From assembly GCA_001584585.1 (NCBI GenBank), contig LSYV01000100.1, positions 1 to 29,054 on the forward strand: a DNA stretch of 29,054 nucleotides, read 5' to 3'. The stretch's first letter is position 1. Each line of letters opens with the position of its first letter. Of the stretch, positions 11,201 to 19,841 are shown in pieces. Source of the stretch: Gonium pectorale. Its lineage: Eukaryota; Chlorophyta; Chlorophyceae; Chlamydomonadales; Volvocaceae. Position numbers and translations under genes: made by a program. The notes beneath the pieces were generated by a model. That model was not told where the DNA came from. It did no database searches and worked only from the letters and a program-made list of their open reading frames with translations.

Positions 11201-14200
11201 CCTCGGTGCCTGCCGGGGGACTTCCGCTTTGCTAAAAGCCTGTACATCCCTTTCCCTGCGGGCGTAGGCCATGTCTTTCCGGCGGCGCTCGTCCTCGGGC
11301 CGGCCCCGCGTGTCCATGTGCGGCTCGCACGCCACGCGCCCCGCCAGCGCCCTCACATCCGGCACCTCGCTGCTGGCGGACCTTGAGGGCGCCGCCGACG
11401 ACGAGGCGTGCACCGAGTACGACTGGTACGGCAGCGATCTGTACAGCATGCTTTCGTGCCGGATCGGTACGGCGACATCTCAGGTCACGCCGCGGCGGCG
11501 CGACGCCCTGGACATGCTGGAGCCGGCGCTGCTGCCCGTTGCGGGTATGTGGGCGAGAGCGCGGAAGAAAGCGGGCACACGTCTGAAACCCCGCGGACCG
11601 CGGGATGTGGCCTGATCATGCACCAGGACCAAACCTTACTATTCTCTGGCTGTACGCAGCCCCCGTCCTGCGTTCCATACGCACTCTGCGTTCAATATCT
11701 GTACTAACGACGACCGAAGCGTGTGTCCCTTCGCTCTCGCCCTCCCAGATCCTGAAGAGGCCGAGCCGCTGTTCGGCCCTGTTGTACGCCTCATCCGGCC
11801 CGGCCAGTCATTCGGCGAGCTGGCGCTGCTGCAACGGGACTCGCGCCGCACAGCAACCGTCATTACGGGTGCGCGGGTGTTGGGTTAGGGCCAGCAGGCA
11901 TGGCACCTGAGTCTGTGTGGGCGTAGGTTTGTTTGTCATATTGCTCAGCGACCTGGGACTAAGGAAATCCCGGTCGGGCACAGGGTAAAGCCATTCACAG
12001 TTTGCCAGCGCTGTCACCATCTTCATACCAGGATTCTCACGTGCGGCATTCTTACGGTAACTTCCCCTCGATCCCGTGCACACAGGCTCGCCGGCCGCAG
12101 ACGCTGACGGAGCTGTGGGCGACGATGCCGAAAGAGTCAGGGCGTTCCACCAGGCGCTGAAGGACTCAACCGACAGCCGCGCCCTCGGCATTGCCACACG
12201 CCCCAGCACCGGCCTTGCCGTTGGCGCCAACGGAGGCGGCGGCGCTGTGGGCGACACCGTGGAGGTCCTAGTCATCAGCCGCCACACCTACAACGCTACC
12301 GTGCGGGCGGCGCAAGTTGCGCAGCTACAGAGCCTGCTGGGCTTCCTGGCCTCGCTGCAGCCCTTCTCGCAGCTGGACGACGCGCAGCGGGCAGCAGTGG
12401 CGGTGTTCTGCAGGCAGCGCGAGGTGGCGGCGGGTGCGGTGCTGGCGGTGCAGGGCGAGCCGGCCAACACGCTGTGGATGGTGCGTTAGGCTGCCGGGGC
12501 ATGGAGAAGCAGAATGATACGGAAGTACCTGTGGTTAGGGAAGTACCAAACCTGAAACTCATTAAAGACGGATTTTTGCGGAGTAGCGAGCCCCAAGCGC
12601 CAAGCATAAAGCTGCTGGCGGATTTGACGAGGACCGCAGATGTGCCCACGGTTTCCCCGTAACATATCTGATGGGTTACGTGACTGCCACCTTTGTGTCG
12701 CTGTTCATACACACCCTTATGTTTAGCCCTTGCCAGCACCAGGTGAGTGTCCGCTGCCACAAGCCTAATCCATTCACCATTCTGCCCGCTGTCACGCCTC
12801 CATCCTTCTGCACAGGTCCAGGAGGGTGAGGTGGTTCTGCTCGACAGCAGCGCAATAGTGACGGATGCGCTGGTGACGCCGCCGGCAGGGCCAATGGCGG
12901 GGCTGGCTCGCGGGCCCACCGTTGCTCGCGGCACGCTCCGCGCAGTGAATGGGCCAAGCGGCGTGCGGGTCCTTCTGAGGCAGCTGTCGGCGCCCGAGGC
13001 TGACGCCTCCAGCAGCCGCACTGTGGCGCGCCTTCCGCCCGCAGCGCTGGGCAATCGAAAGGTCAGCAGTAATGGCAGGCGCCTGAAGGTTGCTAGGAAG
13101 GGGCTCAGAAGAGGGATTGGTTTATTACTCCTTTTACTTTTGGGACTACGGCCACTCATGGGCTTCTGGGCCTTCCGTCACGGGCCTTTGCGAGCTTGAC
13201 ACGCGAGCCTAACGTTGCGTTGCCTAAACGGTCTGCATCCTCGTTTACAGGAGCCGGCCGCGCACCGCCGCGTCATGTTCGACTCGGGCACTGCTGACCA
13301 CAGCGCCGTCGCCGAAGCCGCCTCGGGCGCTGCGGATGGTCCGCTCCGCCACGTGCCACCAGGCGTGCTGCGTGGCCTGGGCGGCACCCTGACCAGCATG
13401 GGCGCAGGCGGACTGTTTGGAGAGGGGCTGCTCGCTAACCAGCAGCCGCTAGACGAGGTAAGGGCCGTCTCAGAACTGAGTTTATGATGACAGGGCAGCT
13501 GCAGATGGTAATAAATTGACACGGTGAAGCAATGGTGTGCTGATCATGAAAGGAGAGGAAACCCCTCTCTCTTATTTTGTTTCCGGCCTTGATGCGTTTC
13601 CGTAATGCTGATGATGCGCTCTTCAGGCTCGGCTGTACCCTACTCTCATACCTCACGGCTAATGACTCTTCAAATCCCGTACTCTCATCCCCCATCGACC
13701 TCGTAGTCTAAAGCCTCAATCCCCATCCTTATTCATCCTGCTTCATCCGACAGGACGGTGGCCGCCCCCGCACCGCCTCCATCGCGCAGCCACCCTACCC
13801 TGCCACCGCCATAGCGCGTCGCCCCACCCGCCTGCTCACCATCTCCTCCTCCGACCTGGCACGCTTCGCGGATTTTGTGGCGGCCCCGCTGACGGCTGTG
13901 GCGGAGGCGCGCAGGGCCTTTTTCGCATTACGCTCTGCCTCGCTCAACGCCGCAGCGGAGGCGGTCTCGGCGCGGGTGGCGGGCGTGCGGCGGGTGCTGC
14001 ACGACCTGCAAGACGTACTCGAATCGGGCGTGCCGCTGGACCAGGATTCCCGCCTGGCAGCGGAGCTGCGTGAAGAGACCGCCGCGGCGGCGGCCGCCGC
14101 CGCCACTGATGCGCTCTCGGCACCACCGACAGAGGCGCCGCCGGCACTGTCAGCGGCGTCAGGTGGCATCGAGCTTGAGACGCTCATGCTCAGGGTAGGA

Positions 14201-16684
14201 GCTGACAGGGCGGCCGGCAGGTGGGCCCGCAGGAACGCGGCCCTTGGCGTTCCGCCACGACCCAGCGAGCCGCCAAGGAACGCCCATCCTGCGGGGGCCC
14301 GGCTGGCGGCGCTGCTCGCTGATAGCGTACCCACCCTTCCCGGGATGCCGCCGCCGTCTCCGCGGGCTGGAGTCGTGCCCGCTTTGACTTTCGCCGCCGT
14401 GGCGCAGCAGCCGCTCATCTATGCCGTCCCGCAAGGCCTCGGCAGTTCCATGGGCGCGTTCGCCGGAAGTGGCAGCACAGCGACTGCCAGCCGCGCCAGT
14501 AGCGGCCGGTCGCTCCTGTCGACCATTGCTGAGGAGAGCGAGCGCATGGCGGGCGGCGGCCTGCGGGACGAGGCGAGTGTGCGGTTCGCAGCTTCGGCGG
14601 CACTTCTGGCGCCGGCCACGGCGCCGTCCGTTGTGTCGGCAGCGCACGGCAGCGGCAGCACGAGCCCCTGGAGCAGCCGAGCCAGCACTGGCGACGGGGG
14701 CTCAGACGTCGCAGTCGGAAGCGGCAGTGCCGGCGCCTCGCAATGGCGGCTCGTTACGGAGGGGCCCCTCAGCTGCGAGAGCAGTACGGCGCAGATTTCG
14801 GCCCCAGCGCTGCCTCCTGTGCAGCTACATGCCGGCCCGGCACCGCCCACTAAAAGCAGAGAACGCGCCAACCAAGGCGCCCCTGAGGCAACGCACCCGT
14901 CAAGCGTGCCTCCTATGGTGGTCAGCACGGCGGGTGAGGTGGAGCGCATGCAGCGGCAGCTGGAGGAACTGCGGGAGCTGGTGGCGCAGGTGCGACCCAC
15001 GGGTCAAGGTCAGCGGATACTGCGCCGAAGCAGCGCCTTTGTTCGTCGCGCCGCTCCTCCGTCGGCAGGCACTGCACCGGCTGGGCCTGGCAGTGCTGCG
15101 GATCCGACGGGAGACGACGCGGCACTGCCTGTTCGGCCTGTGCCTCTACCGCCCGGCGGCATGGCCCTGCCGCCGCTGCCGCCGCCGGCGTGTCTAGACA
15201 GCAGCAGCTCACGGCGCCGTGCCGCCCTGCCTGGCTCCTCACCGCGCCCGGTTAGCACCGTGGCTGCAGCTTCTCCTGCAGAGGTTGCGGCCCGCCTCAC
15301 CCTCGCGCTGACGGTGACCGGCCTACAGCAGACCGACGCGGGAGAAGCCCCGGCGCCCCTGCCTCCCATCGACTCACGCGCGCCCGTGAGCCGAGCAACC
15401 TCCGGCAGGTCGTCAGCTTCCGGAGCTAGCGGTCGCGGACCCGCCGTAGCCAGCAACGCCAGTCAGAAGGCGCGGCTACGCTCGGCCTCCTCAGACGGAT
15501 CCCGCACCCTCCGCCCCACCGGCGGCGCTGGCATTGACAGCACCGGCAGCATCAGCCGCGCCGCCGCCAACGACTCGTTCAAGGTGTATTCGGACAGCGG
15601 GGCCACCAGCCCGGACCTGAACGGCCTGCCGTTGGAGCCGGGAGCGGCGCTCTTATACGAACTGCCGATGCTGGGGCTGGGTCGCCCGCAGGCGGCCGCT
15701 ACGGTCCGTCGCACCATCTCGAATGTCTCCGACGGCCTGGTGCTGCTGCCAGGGTTCGGAATCAGCAGCTTTGGGGCCTCGTCTTCTTCTTCCTCGGCAG
15801 CGGCGGCAGTTGCCGTTGAGTCGGGGTCATGTGACAAGAAGGACAGCGAGCTGGGCGCGAGTTTGGAGTGTGAGGCTGATGGCGCAGCGGAGGGAGGCAG
15901 GGGTGAGTGCAGCGTCGATGTGGAGGCTGCGGCGGTGCAGGAGGCGCTAACAGTAGAGGCAGCGACGGCGGCCGGGGTGGGAAGGCCACCGGCGGAGGAG
16001 CTGGTGTCCACCCACGGTCGCAGCGCCGCGCAGCCGCCCTCCCGCGCCAGCAGTAGCTGGTCCTCTGGGCGCAGCGGCGCCAAAGGCAGCGGTAAGAGTA
16101 CCGGCAAAAGTAGCAGCAGCGGTAAGAGCACCCCTCCTGTTCCTCCTGAGACTAGCGGCGGCGGCGGCGTAGACAAGGGCACACCGCAAGGCCAGGCGGC
16201 CACTGCTAACGACCTCGGAGCGGTGGTGGTGGTTCCTCCAGTGGCCATTCCTTCACGGCCTGTGCGGGGCCTGCGCGCGAAGATCTCGGGGGACGGCGCG
16301 GCCCCGCCTACAGCGTGGGAGCCCAGGTCCGCTGCCAGCAGCAGGCCGGTTTCGGGTGCCAGCCCCTCTAGCACCCCTAGCAGCCTGCAGCCGCCGCTGC
16401 CGTGGGCACATGGCACCGTTGATGTTGTCAGTGGTGCGAATGAGCCGCAGCCCGGAACGACGTTGCAGCAGCCTGCTGTGCCGCGCCTGCAGTTGGCGGC
16501 GCTCAGGCGCGTTGTGGACGGCGAGCGGGCCCTCAGCGGCGGCGGCGCAGTGCCATCGGCGTGCAGCCCGCGGGCAGCGCTGACTGACAGCCCGCTGAGG
16601 AGCCGGGGCCAAGCCCTGGGCGATTATGCGGGCCCCATGGACTCCCCGGTGCACAGCCCTCGCATGGTGTCACAGGTATACTAG
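8216..16684 (+). CDS. Giant triple cyclic-nucleotide-binding-domain protein, 15 exons, about 2051 aa
   Basis: Coding exons: 8216-8253, 8343-8403, 8471-8525, 8607-8667, 8739-8797, 8878-9035, 9153-9278, 9525-9938, 10135-11142, 11268-11544, 11749-11868, 12086-12480, 12816-13061, 13251-13457, 13754-16684. All are GT-AG and sum to 6156 nt in frame. CNBD1 (about 33-140) has YEFVPSGQLVY, FGECMYIVLGGSC and the phosphate-binding cassette GRAFGELALV (FGE at 100-102) with PRGRSVV. CNBD2 starts at 187 (LPSGRVLIEEDAPGDCMFVM), is interrupted at about 238-763, resumes with RPGQSFGELALLQ (FGE 774-776) and RRTATVIT (786-788 RTA), and closes with VEVLVISRHTYNATVR. CNBD3 (about 874-1112) has FLASLQPFSQL, TLWMVQEGEVVLL, a stretched cassette GLFGEGLL (FGE 1062-1064) and PRTASI. 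The last ~940 residues are Ala/Ser/Gly/Pro-rich with one short coiled coil near 1470-1490. No kinase, channel or cyclase domain is visible. Role inferred: cytosolic or ciliary cyclic-nucleotide sensor or scaffold. Confidence 0.92.
10135..11544 (+). other. Large disordered insert within CNBD2 (exons 9-10)
   Basis: This sub-region of the triple-CNBD protein (residues about 325-753) is encoded by exons 9 and 10. The insert itself begins earlier, in exon 8. It separates the beta-barrel front half of CNBD2 (exon 8) from its phosphate-binding cassette (exon 11). It is rich in Ala, Gly, Arg and Ser with homopolymer-like stretches. It also contains two more ordered-looking parts: SPFWIARFMEDTLKRL at its start, and LSQIGSRDPTHVSRALLSEL with RADVGVVLYEVAKKLVRR toward the end of exon 9. 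The frame is continuous and phase-consistent with both neighbouring CNBD halves, which argues for true coding sequence rather than a retained intron. Confidence 0.7.
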
Positions 16685-16980
16685 CGGATATGAAGGTGTT
16701 TGCAAGCATGGTCTTATGAGCTTTGAACCTTTCCACAAATATGATGACCCATGGGTGGACAGTGCCTCTGTATGTTTGGCAAACGCAAAGCTATCCTTGG
16801 GCACGTGAACAGGAACGAGGCTCAACTTTTTTTCCTGAAACAGTTAGTATCTGCCGTGGTAACGTAGCGTCGTACCCGCATGTGAGGAGCTGTGGGTGAG
16901 CCAGCCGCTTGTAGGTGGCCGTAATGCAGGAGAGCTATTCGTTATTGTTCTTCATTCTTCTTCTTTTTGCTGTCACTTGA

Positions 16981-16985
16981 TTACA
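16981..16985 (-). terminator. Candidate TGTAA poly(A) signal for the first small hydrophilic protein gene
   Basis: TTACA on the plus strand, about 420 nt beyond the stop codon at 17405-17407, is the first minus-strand TGTAA downstream of that gene. Volvocine poly(A) sites normally follow TGTAA by 10-20 nt. Confidence 0.35.
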
Positions 16986-17204
16986 CTACACAGGAAGCAC
17001 ATAGAGATATCATACTTCGAGCTGTGTACGGACGCGCAGAGTGCAATGGTTGGTTAGGTCGCTATGGCGGGAGTATCATAAGGATAGCCCATACGCGTAC
17101 ACTGGAGGTTAACCAATTATGATCGCGCAATGGTAATCAACTTTGAGCAACATGGCATATGCCGTCCCCCAGTTTGTGCGCGCAACAGGATAAACGTACC
17201 GCCA

Positions 17205-17209
17205 TGTAA
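17205..17209 (+). terminator. TGTAA poly(A) signal of the triple-CNBD gene
   Basis: TGTAA occurs about 520 nt after the TAG stop at 16682-16684 and is the first plus-strand copy met downstream. This spacing fits typical 3' UTR lengths in this group. Confidence 0.5.
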
Positions 17210-17404
17210 TCTGCGTCCAAGACACGTGGGCCTTCCAGGTGGGAAGGCACAAGCTTAATTTATACTCTGAGAAGCGGCGCTACCGGTACACCAACTCGTC
17301 CTCGGCACATTCCACCTGGGGCACTATGCATTAACTGCCCCTGAGCAGCAATGGGGCATCGCCAACTCCTCCGGTCTTCCTACAGTTTACTTGCTGTTCC
17401 TACT

Positions 17405-18265
17405 TCACTGCTCTCGCTCCTTGACTTCCTCCTCGGCCTCACCCTCACCCTGCCCCATGGTCTCCCCCTGTTCCTGTCCCATAGACTTCTCGCCCTGTCC
17501 CTCCATCTTGTCGCCCTTGCGCTCCTGGGTCATCTCCTTGATGCGCCCGCCGCCAATGTGGCCACCGACCTATGGGGAGCGGAAGCGAATGGTGAGCAGC
17601 AAGAGGATTTACAATAGGCAAAGAATGAGTAAGCCCACCTCTACGGACATGCACGCCCAAGGTCGCGACGTAATCAGGAGGGCGGGGTGGCACCGCAGAC
17701 CGAAACAGCTCAATACATCGCCGGCCGGTACGAAAAATCAGTAAGTACATGACCAATGCCGTGCTCAAAGGCAGGGACGCGTGGGCCGGGCATGCTTCAA
17801 GAGTTACTTGTTTCAGCCCACCAGCCAGTCCATTCGGCGACCCATGGGTCACTGCGGGTGCGACGCCCGCTGACGCTCAAGCAACCCGCTTCGCTCTCGC
17901 CTTGACGCGCTCCATGCTGTCGCACTCGTCGAACTTTTTGCCAAAGAGCTCCTGCCACACGGGGGAGGCCGCAAAGCTCACTAACCTCGAGAGCACGCGC
18001 CGCCCGGCCGGCGCACGTCGCTCGCACGTCGGGCCTTGTCGGACACGTCGAAGGGCTGTCCTTAACTGTATGACCGTCCGGATTGCAGGAAAGGAAAGGA
18101 CACGCAGCGACGAGCCGCGGGCGCCCCGCCCCGCCGCGGGCCTCAAGCTTCACTTTGGCAACGCAACAAGGTCCTAACACATTCAGGGCGGAGCCCGGCC
18201 TAACGCGCTTTCGTGTCTATCCTGCGCACCTGCGCCGTGCGGTCACGCTCCTCTTGGGTTGCCAT
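17405..18265 (-). CDS. Small hydrophilic protein, paralogue 1, 3 exons, 83 aa
   Basis: Exons in transcript order: 18265-18230 (MATQEERDRTAQ), 17951-17901 (ELFGKKFDECDSMERVK) and 17569-17405 (VGGHIGGGRIKEM..., ending VKEREQ then TGA). The protein has no hydrophobic segment. Its tail is Glu/Gln/Gly/Met-rich with repeated GQ and GE steps. Exon boundaries and phase match the neighbour at 19117-19841, and the two share QExFGKKFDECxSMERVKVGxHIGG. By homology the exon 2 donor would be AAG|GCGAGA, a GC-AG intron. A conventional GT donor 15 nt downstream (CGG|GTTGCT) would keep frame and add ARAKR. The glycine/charge-rich, heat-stable look recalls LEA/Em-type stress proteins, but I see no diagnostic LEA repeat, so the family is not assigned. 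Confidence 0.75.
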
Positions 18266-19116
18266 GGTTACACTTTCGCTTTTTGAAAAATAGCACGCGT
18301 AGCCGCCTCCACAAGTCTTTAGACGACGGCAAGACTGATTTACTATACTAGGTGCCATAGACACTTGGGCCACCAGCTTCATGGTTACGACTGCCCGAGC
18401 ACGGACTCCGTTTCCGTTGGGGTGACACGGTGAAGGTGCTGACGCATCCTGACACTCGTTACCTCCAGCGCCGGCTGTTACTCCAGAGCCCCTCGTCCCA
18501 TTCGGCTGCACCGACTGCATTTAAGTGCGTTTGCATGCCGTTATGTTATCATCACCATCACCCGGGGCTAAGCAAGCTCCCTGTTCCGTTTGCTTGCACG
18601 GATTTTATCTGCGTGCCTCTCTGGGTGCTGCGTGCCATCAAGGCAGGTGCACTTCGCTGCAGCTGTACCTCTATTGACTGCACATGCAAGATGCAGGCGC
18701 ACTGGAACGCGACGCGCAACTGCAGTACCGGTACCAGTAACTCAGCCAAACAGGATTGTTACAAGTACCAAGATGGTAAGCGCCTTCTCGTGTACCCTCG
18801 ACTGGCGTTCACTCGCATACATCGTCACTATGTACAATGCCGGGACACGGCACCTGCTGCAAGCCTTAAGTGAAAGGCCAGCAATTTAACTCACAGCTGC
18901 ATTACTACTTCTCATTTCAAGGTGCGCCGACACAGTCCCAAGGACGGGGAGGCACCGCGGTGGAGCGAAACACGCGTGCAGCGTAGGTCCCACCAACGTC
19001 GCCTTTCAACTGGCAACTCACAACTATCGGTAAGCAGCTGCATTAAACGACACCCGTTCCTTGCAGTGACCGACGAGGGGACCCTACCTTAGCCCCTGCC
19101 AAGCCACGCGCATCGG
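18266..19116. other. Intergenic stretch between the two small-protein paralogues
   Basis: No exon is visible. It should contain the promoter of paralogue 1 and the 3' UTR of paralogue 2, for which a minus-strand TGTAA lies at 18759-18763. A minus-oriented TATAGTAA lies near 18343-18350, about 80 bp upstream of the paralogue 1 ATG, and is a weak TATA candidate. Confidence 0.4.
18759..18763 (-). terminator. TGTAA poly(A) signal of paralogue 2
   Basis: TTACA on the plus strand lies about 355 nt past the TAG at 19117-19119 and is the first minus-strand TGTAA downstream of that gene. Confidence 0.45.
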
Positions 19117-19841
19117 CTACTCCGTGCGCCCCTCGCTCTGCTTCTTCTCTTCGGCCATCTCGTGAATGCGGCCGCCGCCCCGCTTGCCACCGATGTGGGC
19201 TCCCACCTTAGGGGGGCGAAGGGGTGAAGGCAAAGGTTCATGTTGCTGGAGGGAGACGGCGTGCATGCTGCGCGGTACACTCGACGGCAGGTCGATTGCG
19301 TCCAAGCAACCGCAGCTGCTGCGCTTGCAGGACCCTTTAGTAAAGCCTGAAACTGGATACTCTGTACCACTTGAACAACCCGCAAGCAAACGCGCTTCCC
19401 GACCGACGGACCCATGGTTCCGTGTCCTACGTCCTTCTCCCGCGGGAGCTGTTGCCAAAACAATTCACGTGCTCGGGCACCCACCTTGACGCGCTCCATG
19501 CTCTCGCACTCGTCAAACTTCTTGCCGAACATCTCCTGCGGGGCCGCCCAATGGAATGGAATAAGGGCGACCCGTGGGACTCGTCGGGTTGACGCTGACG
19601 GTTCGGCAACGAAAGCGCGGCAAGAGCCCCGTAAGACTGAACCAAAGACGCTAGCAAGGTTCCTGGACGTCTAGAGGAGTGCGCTGAGCTGCGACACCCT
19701 TTCGGCGGGTGCTGAGAGGAGCAACAGCGACGGGTTCATAAGCAGTGATGTGCCGTCTGTCGGCACCCTGGAACTAGCAGGCTGACATTCAGAACGCCCC
19801 ACCTGCGCCACCTGGTCACGCTCTTCCTGCGAAGACTCCAT
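19117..19841 (-). CDS. Small hydrophilic protein, paralogue 2, 3 exons, 59 aa
   Basis: Exons in transcript order: 19841-19803 (MESSQEERDQVAQ), 19535-19485 (EMFGKKFDECESMERVK) and 19206-19117 (VGAHIGGKRGGGRIHEM..., ending EGRTE then TAG). All junctions are phase 0 with GT donors (CAG|GTGGGG, AAG|GTGGGT) and CAG/AAG acceptors. It aligns with paralogue 1 along the first ~45 residues. It lacks that copy's long GQ/GE tail and has KR inserted in the glycine stretch. No signal peptide, membrane segment or known catalytic motif is visible. The 17-residue second exon is the most conserved part and is probably the functional core. A stress or LEA-like role is only a guess. Confidence 0.75.

Larger units (their letters stand above)
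16685..17404. other. Intergenic stretch between convergent genes, 3' UTRs
   Basis: No exon is visible on either strand. Base composition drops in GC compared with the preceding exon, as expected of untranslated sequence. It contains the plus-strand TGTAA at 17205-17209 and a minus-strand TGTAA at 16981-16985. If both are used, the two convergent transcripts overlap by roughly 200 nt. Confidence 0.5.

Noticed and set aside
15463..16416. Minus-strand open frame of 317 codons
   Set aside because: Low-complexity shadow of the last exon of the CNBD gene, with no independent start context or domain.
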